Shown here: one piece after another, positions 36,139-45,899 of the stretch
Layout: the number at the start of each line of letters is the position of its first letter
Position numbering within the stretch: the first letter of the stretch is position 1
Assembly (NCBI GenBank): GCA_022510745.1
Contig: JAFLSY010000013.1
Span: forward strand, 1-64,000
Direction of reading: 5' to 3'
Length of the DNA stretch: 64,000 bases
Source: Lachnospiraceae bacterium
Lineage (GTDB): Bacteria > Bacillota > Clostridia > Lachnospirales > Lachnospiraceae
The notes under the pieces: model-generated
What the model saw: only the letters and a program-made list of their open reading frames with translations
Told to the model about the DNA's origin: nothing
Databases searched by the model: none
Program-made: the position numbers and the translations under genes

Positions 36139-38076
36139 TCAGGCATCAAGTGCTTGGATTTTCCCCAATCCCTGCATTTTTGCAACTGCCTGAGCCTCTT
36201 CGTTCAAATCGGAGATAGCGGGAATATTTCCCACCACATTGTCCATCAGCCAATCCATGGTGATAATCTCCTGCGGCGTAATGATCTGGTCGGCCCCATT
36301 CATAAGCGTTCCGTCCTGTGCCCATAGTTCGCCTGAAAAAGGAATCAGGGTTTCCGAACAGATATCGTTGCGAAGCAGATCCACCAGCCTTTTCGTCCCC
36401 CGAGGCAGATCCTGAGAACAGATCAGATCCACTACTCCGGCGGACATGCCCCACCAGTAATTAATGGCGCGGTTTCCTATGCCGGCATCTTCACTCTTCC
36501 AAGTACCGTTTAAAACAATACGAACAATCTTTTCATAGAGCTTTCCCCAATGCCAGGTCGTCATCGCCAGATTGTCGGGCGTCTCCCCACTGACACAGTA
36601 GAGTCCGAAAAGCCGGGAAGCCTTACCGGGTGAGGCCATATCCTGCCCCATAATATAATTGATCTCAGGGTCATGGAGAATCTCCACTTCCCGGTCCCTT
36701 ATCGTTCTCCAATCCAGATAAATCTTTGCATGGGGATTCACCATCTTGGCTCCCATGGCAAAAGCGTTGATATTGGCTGCCATGCCATAAATGGGATAAT
36801 CCGCAATATAGCCAATCTTGTTTGTGGCGGTCAGAGAGCCTGCGATGGCACCTGCCAGAAACTTTGCTTCATACATTCTGGCATAATAAGTACGTAGGGT
36901 GGGATGCGAAGTGTTCAAAGAACAATTCAATATCTTCACATCCGGATGGGTTGCTGCAATCTTTAAACTGGCAGGTATCATCACCGGGCTGGTCGTAAAG
37001 ATCAGATTGTGCCCATCCTTAATAGCCTCTTCCATCTTCTCTAAGTCATTTTCGCCTGCAACAATTTTTTCAAACGGAGTCGTTTCCACCTGTCCCGGAA
37101 ATACATTTTCCAGATACAGGCGCCCCAGTTCATGGCTGTAAGCCCAGCCGGAGGTCCTATGGGTCTTTTCATATAAAAATGCAATCTTAACCTTGTTCGC
37201 ATTATCCGGCAGAATCAGGTTCAGCAGGTTTTTATAGTGAGACGCAGAATCACTTTTTTTAGGAGGTTCCATGGATAACTCTATGGACTGCTCCTCCGTC
37301 AGCACCAAAAACTCATCCCAAACCTTGGAAAGGTCGCTCTTGATCTCCTGCTCGCTTTTCTCCATGGTCTCCTGATAACCGAATACGGTAATGAAGGCCA
37401 AAAGCGCGTCTCCCACCGTTATGGGCAGTTTACTGCCCCCTTTCGCTTCAAAGGCTTTCCGAAAACGGGCATAAACGGAATTGAATTCCAGACGGTCGTC
37501 GGCGGTCCATTTAGTGCCCTTGGGAGTACCTATCTGTTCCAGAAGCTTGGCAAACCGGCCTTTCTCGCTGAAGTTAATGTAATTGATATTAGTAACTTCA
37601 TAAAAGTCTAAAAATTCGAAATATATCTCATTTTCTTTCGTATCCGTACGCTTGGGAACCACGCGGATAACGCTGCATGGCACACTGTACGCATCCAAAA
37701 ATTTCAGAACACTGACCCGCTTATTGCCTTCCAGCACATAAAACCGATTCATAAATTCATAGACCTTCACGGGGTCCCGCAGGCCCTCCTCCTGCAGGGA
37801 GGTGCATAAACGCATCCATTTGCCGGCAAATTCCGATTGCGGAGCCAACAAGGGCATAAAATTAGCGGCAAAGGAATTGGTCCGGCCTCTCGTTCTGGTT
37901 CCCACGATCAGTTCCATAGGCACTTCGCACAACCCAATGCTTACTTCATATTCCACCTGCGTGTAAGATAAAATCTCATCCAGTGCCGGCAGATAAGGAT
38001 AATCTCCCTTCAGTAAATGGGCTCTATATTCTTTTTGTCCGGCCTTTAGGGCACTGCTATATTTTTCGTATGACAT
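36139..38076 (-). CDS. ParB-like domain fused to a BMP-family basic lipoprotein/ligand-binding domain
   Basis: The 645-residue protein has no signal peptide. Its first 150 residues contain a ParB/Srx-like segment (GTRTRGRTNSFAANFMPLLA, then FYVLEGNKRVSVLKF). The second half is a BMP/PnrA-type periplasmic-binding fold (VKIAFLYEKTHRTSGWAYSH, GYIADYPIYGMAANINAFAM, then NYIMGQDMASPGKASRLFGL), usually an extracellular nucleoside receptor. Here it is predicted to be cytoplasmic. It could sense a nucleoside or sugar ligand and act on DNA or nucleotides. No transporter genes are adjacent. Function inferred. Confidence 0.75.
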   Translation of the reverse strand: MSYEKYSSALKAGQKEYRAHLLKGDYPYLPALDEILSYTQVEYEVSIGLCEVPMELIVGTRTRGRTNSFAANFMPLLAPQSEFAGKWMRLCTSLQEEGLRDPVKVYEFMNRFYVLEGNKRVSVLKFLDAYSVPCSVIRVVPKRTDTKENEIYFEFLDFYEVTNINYINFSEKGRFAKLLEQIGTPKGTKWTADDRLEFNSVYARFRKAFEAKGGSKLPITVGDALLAFITVFGYQETMEKSEQEIKSDLSKVWDEFLVLTEEQSIELSMEPPKKSDSASHYKNLLNLILPDNANKVKIAFLYEKTHRTSGWAYSHELGRLYLENVFPGQVETTPFEKIVAGENDLEKMEEAIKDGHNLIFTTSPVMIPASLKIAATHPDVKILNCSLNTSHPTLRTYYARMYEAKFLAGAIAGSLTATNKIGYIADYPIYGMAANINAFAMGAKMVNPHAKIYLDWRTIRDREVEILHDPEINYIMGQDMASPGKASRLFGLYCVSGETPDNLAMTTWHWGKLYEKIVRIVLNGTWKSEDAGIGNRAINYWWGMSAGVVDLICSQDLPRGTKRLVDLLRNDICSETLIPFSGELWAQDGTLMNGADQIITPQEIITMDWLMDNVVGNIPAISDLNEEAQAVAKMQGLGKIQALDA

Positions 38077-38129
38077 AATAACCTCATTTCTAGTATTAAA
38101 TTAATTCTGCGTTAGTTATTGAGGAAAAC

Positions 38130-40169
38130 TTATTCGGAATCCGTGAGCAATTCCCAATCATCCAATGTGCCCCATGCACCATTCTGTGCTGCCGTGATGT
38201 TGACACCCACCGTAACCTCTACACCGTCTTCATCCACATCAAAAGAAACCTCGGGATTCTGCCATGCCACCCAACCGATAAGGGTAAAAGGCTCTGATAT
38301 TACATTGTCCCCGATTTTCACATAGGCAAATGTATTGGCATCCTCACCCACGTCACCGCCCTGTGCATACAGAGAGAATACATAGTGTCCTGCATTTAAG
38401 GTAACCGTCTGCTCTACCGTAAAATCCACTGTCCCCGAGTTATAAAAATGGAAGCTGTAGCTGCCGGAATGAGGGTCGTCATTTGTCCGATCGTTTCCGC
38501 TGCTGCCCTCCACCTTATACATTGCCATATCTGCATCCTCAAAACCGGGATTTTTAAGTAATCCGGCTTTCTTAACGGTAACCGCACAGACGGCTTCTAC
38601 TTCTTCCTCACTGACCATCACGATACCGTGAACCGTGTAAGTACCGGGCGTGTTCATATCAACAGCCGCTGCCTCCGCCTCATTCCAAACAACCGGCAAG
38701 TTCTCGGGTGAAGCGGCACTATAAGTAACCTTCAGTTCTGTAGGAAGGCTCAAAGCATCACCCTGTGTGTAATCCAGCACCGGTGACTCCACTCCGGTAA
38801 CTCTTATCTCAGCACCGGTGGTGCCGGTCTGAACATATTTATAGGTATTCAAAGATTCCAAAGGATTTCCTTCAAAATCAAACAGTGCCTGATTATCCAC
38901 TGCAGAGCCACCGTAGTAGCGTCCGGCATCGTTGGGGTCATAAACGCCGGCATAGCTGGATGCCCAGCCCGAACCGAACTTTTCCCATAGTGCTCTATTC
39001 TCAGCCAATTTCGCATCCGTACCGTCATAAACCTGAACCGGTATCCAGGCGGGCTCCCAATAGAATACGCCAATACCGCTTTCACCTACATTCTTTACTG
39101 CCTGGATTACACCGGCAATTTCCGATGCCTGCCCCTGAGCAGAGAATTCATAATCACCGACAGTATCATTACTGCCTACAGCGACGGTATTTCCGTTTCC
39201 GTCACCGTCTTCCAGTGTAAACGCCCAAGAGGTTTCCGCCACAACGACCTTCTTATCGTAAGTTTCCGCCACATCCTTCAGCACGGTAGTCAGATTCTCC
39301 AGCGATCCATGCCAGAAAGGATAATAGGAGCATGCAAAAACATCATAATCCACTTCATAATTATATAATTTCTTAGCCCGGTTGGCTAAATTACCGGCTT
39401 TCTCGGGATTGGTAAAGTGAATAGCTACCAGAATGTCACTATCCACTTCCCTGACAGCCCTGGACCCGGCAGAGAAAAGCTGGGTGATATTCGGCCAATT
39501 TACTTCACCGCAAAAACCATTCGTGGTCTCATTTCCTACCTGAACCATGCCTACATCCACGCCTGCGTCCTTCAGCTGCAGCAGGCAGTCCTTGGTATAT
39601 TCATAAAGGGCATCCGCCTTCTCATCTATCGTTAAGTCCGCCCAAGCCTTGGGAACCATCTGCTTATTAGGATCTGCCCAGAAGTCCGAATAATGGAAAT
39701 CGATCAGGACCTTCATACCGGCATTGGTGGCATACTGTCCCATTTCAATAGCAGCATTGATATCAACATTTCCACCGCCGTAACCGTTTCCGTCTGCATC
39801 AAAAGGATCGTTCCACACCCGCAGACGGATATAGTTCGTACCGGTATCATGGAGCAGATTAAAGAACCCTTGAATATCCAGCTCTTCACCTTCAAAATTC
39901 TTGAAATGACTGCTGCCGTCAGCTTCCTGCCAACTGTTATAAAGAGCCAGCACGGAGGACACATCCATGCCTCGCATAAAGCCGTCCGCATCAGTGGTAC
40001 CCGCAATGTAAGGAACATAAATATCCGCTTCCTGAGGTATCGGGTCTCTGCCACTAATGGAACCGATTCCATTGCTCGGAGTCAGTGCTTTAAATAAAAT
40101 AACCCCCAATGCAGCAAGCAGCACCAGTCCTGCTGCCGCTATTCCTAAATACTTTTTCTTGCCTTTCAT
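38130..40169 (-). CDS. Arabinogalactan endo-beta-1,4-galactanase (GH53) with accessory domains
   Basis: A 679-residue exported enzyme. Residues 7-26 are a membrane/signal segment. The GH53 domain (about 60-400) contains NYIRLRVWND, the acid/base glutamate in QVGNETTNG (about 214), and the nucleophile in VVVAETSWAF (about 312). A bacterial Ig-like module follows (EIRVTGVESPVLDYTQGDAL), and the end is a carbohydrate-binding module (LLKNPGFEDADM to the terminus). It would cut beta-1,4-galactan side chains of pectin at the cell surface. A GH35 beta-galactosidase encoded at 43990-45732 could process the products. Confidence 0.9.
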   Translation of the reverse strand: MKGKKKYLGIAAAGLVLLAALGVILFKALTPSNGIGSISGRDPIPQEADIYVPYIAGTTDADGFMRGMDVSSVLALYNSWQEADGSSHFKNFEGEELDIQGFFNLLHDTGTNYIRLRVWNDPFDADGNGYGGGNVDINAAIEMGQYATNAGMKVLIDFHYSDFWADPNKQMVPKAWADLTIDEKADALYEYTKDCLLQLKDAGVDVGMVQVGNETTNGFCGEVNWPNITQLFSAGSRAVREVDSDILVAIHFTNPEKAGNLANRAKKLYNYEVDYDVFACSYYPFWHGSLENLTTVLKDVAETYDKKVVVAETSWAFTLEDGDGNGNTVAVGSNDTVGDYEFSAQGQASEIAGVIQAVKNVGESGIGVFYWEPAWIPVQVYDGTDAKLAENRALWEKFGSGWASSYAGVYDPNDAGRYYGGSAVDNQALFDFEGNPLESLNTYKYVQTGTTGAEIRVTGVESPVLDYTQGDALSLPTELKVTYSAASPENLPVVWNEAEAAAVDMNTPGTYTVHGIVMVSEEEVEAVCAVTVKKAGLLKNPGFEDADMAMYKVEGSSGNDRTNDDPHSGSYSFHFYNSGTVDFTVEQTVTLNAGHYVFSLYAQGGDVGEDANTFAYVKIGDNVISEPFTLIGWVAWQNPEVSFDVDEDGVEVTVGVNITAAQNGAWGTLDDWELLTDSE

Positions 40170-40261
40170 AATACCCTCCTTATATTTTTACTGTTTTATT
40201 TCCTCAGATAATAAGACTTACTCTATCATATCACATAAGAAATGTAGTTGAGAATACCTTT

Positions 40262-41149
40262 TTCATACACTTTATAAATTATACCGTTTTTCACTATGTT
40301 TTACTGTTCCTTTTTTACGAATATTGGTGTTCCAGGCGGACTTTCATCATTTCCGGGGCTACAGTTATTTTGGTTACCTCGGGAATTTGCCTGTGGATAT
40401 TGTTCACCCGGGGAGTCGCCGTCATGGGACAATACGGCGTAATGATCGCATCGGTGCCTACCCTGCTGTTCTTTTTTGCCATGTCCAAGCATCGCAACGC
40501 CCAGTTCGTTATCGCGTTTTGCTTTTCCGACACAGTATGTATATGGATCGAAATGGCCTCGGCGCTGATCGATCATGCCGTGGGAAGCGGCGGAGTCGTG
40601 ACCTTTATCCTGCGCCTGATCTCAATCCCCTTACTGGAATACGCCGTATATCGTTGGCTGCGAAAGCCGTACCTGGAAATAAGTCATCTTGTCCGCCGGG
40701 GCTGGCTGTTATTTGCGGCACTGACTGGAGTATGCTATCTCATTCTGGTACTTCTCAGCGTTTATCCCACCATAATCCTTGATCGGCCTCAGGATATACC
40801 TTTAGCGGTGGTGGTGCTGATCCTCATTGCCTTGGTTTATGCCACCATTTTTCTGGTGTTGTTTGAACAGCTCCATAACCTTAAAGCCCAAGAACGCCAG
40901 CGGATATTGGAGGCACAGGCGGATCAACGGCATATCATTTGCAAAAGTGTGATACATCCCCGATTTATGATAGAGATTTCAAATTCTTATGCGGGAGAAG
41001 TTACCTTTGACCAGTGGGGTGTTCCGGTTGCGGATAAGCCGGGACACGGCATTGGAACACGGAGTATCGTAGCCTTCGCGGAAAAGCATAATGCGCTGTA
41101 CCGTTTCCAAGCTGAAAACGGTTGGTTCAAGCTGCAAATAGCGGTGTAA
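40262..41149 (+). pseudogene. Remnant of a GHKL-domain sensor histidine kinase
   Basis: This is one of few plus-strand genes. The frame is open from about 40262 without a normal start codon (first candidate is a TTG at 40370, inside the first membrane region). About six hydrophobic segments typical of AgrC/GHKL sensors follow. After KAQERQRILEAQADQRHII the sequence jumps to the last part of the ATPase domain (ISNSYAGEVTFDQWGVPVAD, then KPGHGIGTRSIVAFAEKHNA). The phosphoacceptor histidine region and the N box are missing. It is interpreted as an internally deleted, start-less relic. Confidence 0.65.
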
Positions 41150-41246
41150 TGTTGTGCCAGGTTGTAATTCTGTCCAACCTCCGGCCCGCACTTCCGCTTG
41201 ACCTGGCATTTTAATTATCCCTTCAAATTATGATTTGACAATTGAT

Positions 41247-42356
41247 TTATACTGTTTCATTTGGGAATACCTCCTTCGTTACCTCAAGCCACAACCGCCG
41301 AAGTCCCGGAATCATATTGTCGTCTGGCGGGATTCTCCGTAGCAGGCAGTCCATGGCGGTCTTTCCGTAACGGTCAGGATAGGTGAGCTGCCTTTCAATA
41401 CCCAGCATGGCGAAAAACTTCATATCTGCAACTTCTTCCGGTGCAGCATTATCATAGTGAGCGGCACGGCTTACCGCATCCTTGAGAAATTGTCGGGCTA
41501 TTTCAAATTCCCCCTTGAAGCAATAGCTCTCGGCAATCGTTTCCAAAAGGATACAGTCATATTTATCAAACCCCGTCAGCGACCTTTCCGGCTGGATACC
41601 TCGAAGAACAATCCGAAGCCAGCGGAGACAGTCGATAGCGGCGTCATAGTTCTTGCGCCGGAAAAACACATTGGCATAGCCGACCATGATGTTGTTGATA
41701 TCTTCCGCAAAAGCGGCGAATGCCCTGCGCAGGTATATCTCTGCTTCGTCCGCATCGTGGAGATAATCACCCAGCACCATGCCGATTAAGGCGTTGTTGA
41801 CACCGCACACGTTGTATTTCTTCAAAATATGCAGCGCCTCATCCGTGTTGTGCAGCAACAGATGTGCTTTTGCCATTTGTGTCCGAATGGAAATCTCGCT
41901 GATAGCCTCGTCCCGATTTTGCACTATGAGTTCACAGGCGTGGTCCATGAGTACGATGGCCCGACTGTTCGCTTCCAAGTGCTCCGCGTCCTTGCCCAAC
42001 TCCAAATACAGTAAGGCACTCTGATATACAATATCAAAGTTGTTAGGATAATTTTTCAATGCCTTTTCTGCTTCCGTGATCGCTTCGCCATATTCTTTTG
42101 CTTTTGTCAACGTCACGATCCTGTCAAGAGCAGCTACAGCGTTGTTGCTTCTCCATTCGTATCCGAGAAGCACATCGGTAGAGGTATGGAACAGATCTGC
42201 CATTTCTAAAATCAAGCTGATTTCCGGCGTGGACTGATTTGACTCCCACTTATAAACGGCGCTGGCACTGACTCCCATCGCTTCCGCAAGCTGCTCCTGT
42301 GTCATTTTTCTTTCCTTGCGGAATTTCTTGATATTTTCTGAAAGTTTTAATCTCAT
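41247..42356 (-). CDS. XRE-family regulator with TPR-like C-terminal repeats
   Basis: The 369-residue protein begins with a helix-turn-helix (LSENIKKFRKERKMTQEQLA, then EAMGVSASAVYKWE) and continues in helical TPR-like units (EYGEAITEAEKALKNYPNNF, then EAEIYLRRAFAAFAEDINNI). This layout is found in regulators that respond to peptides or to other proteins. No small peptide gene was found next to it. It is transcribed convergently with the GHKL relic, so any link between the two is uncertain. Confidence 0.82.
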   Translation of the reverse strand: MRLKLSENIKKFRKERKMTQEQLAEAMGVSASAVYKWESNQSTPEISLILEMADLFHTSTDVLLGYEWRSNNAVAALDRIVTLTKAKEYGEAITEAEKALKNYPNNFDIVYQSALLYLELGKDAEHLEANSRAIVLMDHACELIVQNRDEAISEISIRTQMAKAHLLLHNTDEALHILKKYNVCGVNNALIGMVLGDYLHDADEAEIYLRRAFAAFAEDINNIMVGYANVFFRRKNYDAAIDCLRWLRIVLRGIQPERSLTGFDKYDCILLETIAESYCFKGEFEIARQFLKDAVSRAAHYDNAAPEEVADMKFFAMLGIERQLTYPDRYGKTAMDCLLRRIPPDDNMIPGLRRLWLEVTKEVFPNETV

Positions 42357-42467
42357 AATCTATCCACCTCGCTTTCGATGGGCTAATTATATCGCGAAAG
42401 CGTGTCCAAGTGAACAGACCAACAGTAAGATTAGTCGAAATATTTTTTAACCAATGGTATGAATAAC

Positions 42468-42504
42468 AAAAAAAAGGCTATAACCGTTATCGTCATAGCC
42501 TTTT
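42468..42504 (-). terminator. Terminator behind rlmD
   Basis: On minus-strand RNA GGCUAUGAC pairs with GGUUAUAGCC around a short loop, followed by eight U. It ends the rlmD-containing unit; the flanking A and T runs would also allow plus-strand termination. Confidence 0.7.
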
Positions 42505-42544
42505 AGGGGAGTGAGGAAGTCCCTTTTTAATTGTTTTTGTTTTG

Positions 42545-42631
42545 TCACCCCTGCGCACTATCCAACATCTCCAGCACATACGCCTTGATTTCATCATACG
42601 CAGTTCCCTTTTGGAACTCTGACATATCCAT
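42545..42631 (-). CDS. Small ORF downstream of rlmD (28 aa), probable remnant
   Basis: The frame MDMSEFQKGTAYDEIKAYVL, ending in DSAQG, has a GGAGG site. The TAYDEIKAYVLE part resembles a domain that I recall following RlmD-type methyltransferases in Lachnospiraceae. It may be a fragment of such a domain. Expression is not certain. Confidence 0.35.
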   Translation of the reverse strand: MDMSEFQKGTAYDEIKAYVLEMLDSAQG

Positions 42632-42672
42632 GTCCTCCAAAGAGAACTCTACTCAAACCTTCCTCGGTCGAT

Positions 42673-43914
42673 TCAGCACTTGGAAAGAAGAACAACCGTC
42701 TCCACATGCTCCGTCCACGGAAACATATCCACGCCGACGCCCTTTTCCATCCGATATCCCTTCTTTGTCAGATAACGCAGATCCCTTGCAAGCGTTTCCG
42801 GATTGCAGGAGACATACACCACCCGCTTGGGTGAGAGTTTCACGAGAGAACTTAAGAAAGCCTCGTCACTGCCGGCCCGGGGCGGGTCCATAAAAACCAC
42901 ATCCACTTTGACATGCTGCTCCGCTAACTGCACCATGAACTGACCGGCATCCTTCTCATAGAAGCTGATATTGTTCACCTGATTGGCTTTGGCGTTAATT
43001 TTGGCATCCCTTACGGCAGCGCCATTTAATTCCACTCCAATCACTTCTCCTGCTTTGTCGCTGGCAATCAAACCAATAGTGCCGGTTCCGCAATAGGCGT
43101 CCAAAACCATCTCTTTTCCGGTGAGAGCCGCAAATTCCACTGCCTTCCCGTACAGTTTCTCCGTCTGCAGGGGATTGACTTGATAAAAGGATTTGGCTGA
43201 AATCCGAAATCGCTTACCGCAGAGCACATCCTCTATATAACCTTTCCCGTAAAGAACATGTTCCTTCTCTCCCAGCACCATGCTGGTGCCCCGGTTGTTG
43301 ACATTGAGCACAATGGTAGTAATTTCCGGGTGTTCTTTTCGCAGCGCTTTCACAAAATTACTTTTGGAAGGCATCACCGGAGAAGCCAGCACCAATACTA
43401 CCATGATCTGACCGGTATGTCTGCCCGTCCTGATCAGTACGTGACGGAAGAGTCCATAGCCCGTATCTTCGTTGTAGGGTCTGATCTTGAAAGATTTTAG
43501 GAGCTTGCGGATAGACACGATAATCGCATCCGCCTTTTCATCGTCCAGCAGACAGGCATCCACAGGAACAATGCGATGGGACTTTTCCTCATAAGTACCG
43601 GATATGATATTGTGCCGCCCATCCTCCCCGAAAACAGCATGCACCTTATTGCGGTAGTGATATGGATCGACCATTCCTATCATACCCTCAAACTTGCCAA
43701 AGCTGCCGCAGCAGTCCTTCAAAAACTTTTCTTTTTTCTGCAGCTGCTTTTCATAGGAGTCTTTAAAGCCCTGACAGCCGCCGCATTTACCGGTCACGGG
43801 ACAGCCTATCTGTACGGTACCCGATACCTTTCCCTTTTGGGCCGCCACAGGCTTTGCTTCTCTATTCCATACTTCTTTATTCCGTACTTCCTTCTTGCGA
43901 AATTCCTTCTCCAT
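42673..43914 (-). CDS. rlmD: 23S rRNA (uracil-5-)-methyltransferase, RlmD/TrmA family
   Basis: A 413-residue RNA methyltransferase. Four cysteines near the start (GCPVTGKCGGCQ, plus the later CLLDD) suit a 4Fe-4S cluster. The SAM site is VLDAYCGTGTIGLIASDKAG, and the catalytic motifs are DVVFMDPPRAGSDEAF and VVYVSCNPETLARDL, where the cysteine forms the covalent intermediate. The family methylates U747 or U1939 of 23S rRNA; Gram-positives often use one enzyme for both, so RlmD is a family label. Confidence 0.88.
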   Translation of the reverse strand: MEKEFRKKEVRNKEVWNREAKPVAAQKGKVSGTVQIGCPVTGKCGGCQGFKDSYEKQLQKKEKFLKDCCGSFGKFEGMIGMVDPYHYRNKVHAVFGEDGRHNIISGTYEEKSHRIVPVDACLLDDEKADAIIVSIRKLLKSFKIRPYNEDTGYGLFRHVLIRTGRHTGQIMVVLVLASPVMPSKSNFVKALRKEHPEITTIVLNVNNRGTSMVLGEKEHVLYGKGYIEDVLCGKRFRISAKSFYQVNPLQTEKLYGKAVEFAALTGKEMVLDAYCGTGTIGLIASDKAGEVIGVELNGAAVRDAKINAKANQVNNISFYEKDAGQFMVQLAEQHVKVDVVFMDPPRAGSDEAFLSSLVKLSPKRVVYVSCNPETLARDLRYLTKKGYRMEKGVGVDMFPWTEHVETVVLLSKC

Positions 43915-43989
43915 AGTCCTTCACCTGCTCAATCATATGCCCGATATTGCCTTCACCCTGCATTTTTATTCTCTCCAAAAGTAAAACCG

Positions 43990-45732
43990 CTACTCCAACA
44001 TAGGTTCAGCCGCAAAATAAATGCTGTCAGCTGCTTCTCCTTCCGTTTCAAATATCACAACGGTATTGCTGCCTTTCTTCAACAAAGGGGCCGGAAGATA
44101 GAGGCGCTTTTGCGGCCCGATCTTCCAGAAACGTCCCAGATTAAACCCGTTGACAAAGGCGCAGCCCTTTCCAAAGCCCGCAAAATCCAAAAAGGTGTCC
44201 GCAGGTTCCTCTACTTCAAAAATAAATTCATAGAATGCCGGTACGCCTTCCTTGTAACCGGCAGAAAAATCCACCTTTGCCAGCTGCTCTTCCGTCAAGG
44301 GCAGAGTGTAGATATCATAGTCGAAATGCCGATGGTCATTGATTCTGACGCTGCCTGTAATACCCTTGTGTTGCTCTTCCAGCCCCGTTCCAAAATTCAC
44401 TCTTCCTGTATTTTCCACAAGAAAATCCAGTACACCGCCCTGTTGTTTCTCCACAATATTAAATTTCTCTCCCAGAGTCTCACCAAAAGCCGTAAACAGA
44501 TACTTCCCGTTTTGAAAGCCCTGTACCCTGTCCGATGCACCTTCCAGACGGATTTCTTTTACTTCTTCCTGCTCCCCCAAATGAATCCGGTAGAGAATAT
44601 AACCGGTATTCTGCCCAATCTGCTCCATGGACAGAGAACAGAGCGTATGCACGGGCTCTGTCAACTCATCCAGCACGGAGAATACATCCGCTTTTCTGTT
44701 AAGTGCTATTTTTCCGTATTCCTGCCGCTTGATTTCCATGGAAAGAGGTATTTCGGGCACTTCTTTATATTTGCGGATAATCTCCCTAAAAGCCAAGTAT
44801 TTCTCGGTAATCTGCCCATCCTCGCTCAAAATGCCATCATAATCATAGGAAGTAACATCAGCAGTTTTTGCACCCCAGTTTGAGCCGTTCATAAACCCGA
44901 AATTGGTGCCTCCCTCAAACATATAGAAATTCACATTGCCGGTTTTTAACAGTTCCTCCAGATCCTTTTTGTTCTGCTCCAAATCGGAGCGCATATGCTT
45001 ATCGTTACCCCATGCATCAAACCAGCCCACCCAGAATTCCATACACATGAGAGGCCCTTTTTCCGGCATCTTACTCTCCATAACCGCAAACTGTTCCTTT
45101 ACGCCGGAACCAAAATTACCCGTGGGCAGCGCTCCTTCAATCTGGCCTGTTTCGAAAGCTTTTCCCCAAGGACCGTCCGAAGTAACAAAAGGAACCGTAA
45201 CACCCAGCTTACGCAGTGTATCCCGCAAAAATGCGAGGTATGACTTGTCGTTTCCATAGTAGCCGTATTCATTTTCAAGCTGCATCAGAATGATACTGCC
45301 TCCGCTGCCAATCTCATAGGGAAGCAGCTTCGGAATCAGTTCTTTGTAATACTCCTCCACTTCCTTTAAATAAGGTTCGTAGCTGCACCGCAGGCGCATC
45401 CCCGGTTCTTTCAAAAGCCATGCAGGCAGACCCCCAAACTCCCATTCTGCACAGATATAGGGAGAGGGTCTGACAATCACGTATAATCCCAGCTCTTTTG
45501 CAATTTGCAGAAAACGGCACACATCCCGCATGCCATCCCACAGGAATCTGCCTTGCTGTGGTTCATGAAAGTTCCAAGGAATATAGGTTTCCACCGTATT
45601 GCATCCCATATTTTTCAGCTTTTCCAAGCGGTCACGCCAATACTGTGGCATAATTCTGAAATAATGCACCGCTCCGGATATGATCTGAAAAGGCTCTCCG
45701 TTTAAATAGAATTTATCTTTGATTTCAAACAT
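43990..45732 (-). CDS. Beta-galactosidase, glycoside hydrolase family 35
   Basis: The ATG at 45732 with GGAGG upstream gives 580 residues without signal peptide. The GH35 hallmarks are FQIISGAVHYFRIMPQYW, NTVETYIPWNFHEPQQG, the acid/base glutamate in IILMQLENEYGYYG, and the nucleophile in PLMCMEFWVGWFDAWG. The C-terminal jelly-roll domains end with NGFNLGRFWKIGPQKRLYLP. It should release galactose from beta-galactosides inside the cell and could take the products of the GH53 enzyme. A promoter lies at 45806-45835. Confidence 0.93.
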   Translation of the reverse strand: MFEIKDKFYLNGEPFQIISGAVHYFRIMPQYWRDRLEKLKNMGCNTVETYIPWNFHEPQQGRFLWDGMRDVCRFLQIAKELGLYVIVRPSPYICAEWEFGGLPAWLLKEPGMRLRCSYEPYLKEVEEYYKELIPKLLPYEIGSGGSIILMQLENEYGYYGNDKSYLAFLRDTLRKLGVTVPFVTSDGPWGKAFETGQIEGALPTGNFGSGVKEQFAVMESKMPEKGPLMCMEFWVGWFDAWGNDKHMRSDLEQNKKDLEELLKTGNVNFYMFEGGTNFGFMNGSNWGAKTADVTSYDYDGILSEDGQITEKYLAFREIIRKYKEVPEIPLSMEIKRQEYGKIALNRKADVFSVLDELTEPVHTLCSLSMEQIGQNTGYILYRIHLGEQEEVKEIRLEGASDRVQGFQNGKYLFTAFGETLGEKFNIVEKQQGGVLDFLVENTGRVNFGTGLEEQHKGITGSVRINDHRHFDYDIYTLPLTEEQLAKVDFSAGYKEGVPAFYEFIFEVEEPADTFLDFAGFGKGCAFVNGFNLGRFWKIGPQKRLYLPAPLLKKGSNTVVIFETEGEAADSIYFAAEPMLE

Positions 45733-45805
45733 CCGCTTCCTCCGTATAAGTGAAATGCCAAGCATATTTAAGACCACTCGGCCGCATCATATCTGGAATA
45801 AGGTC

Positions 45806-45835
45806 ATTATACTATATTACTGCTGGATTCTTCAA
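45806..45835 (-). promoter_or_regulatory. Promoter of the GH35 gene
   Basis: On the minus strand a -35 TTGAAG (45830-45835) and a -10 TATAAT (45806-45811) are 18 bp apart, about 75 bp upstream of the start. It isolates the sugar gene from the phage-tail locus that ends at 45900. Confidence 0.6.
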
Positions 45836-45899
45836 TGATTTTGGTGTATTCTGGGGAATTCCGCTCATGCTGCTTTCCTTACTTTGGAGGCCATAACTT

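Noticed and set aside
43576..44883. Long plus-strand open frame (435 codons) across rlmD and the GH35 gene
   Set aside because: It is antisense to two well-recognised genes, has no domain pattern and no ribosome site; it is a by-product of their codon use.
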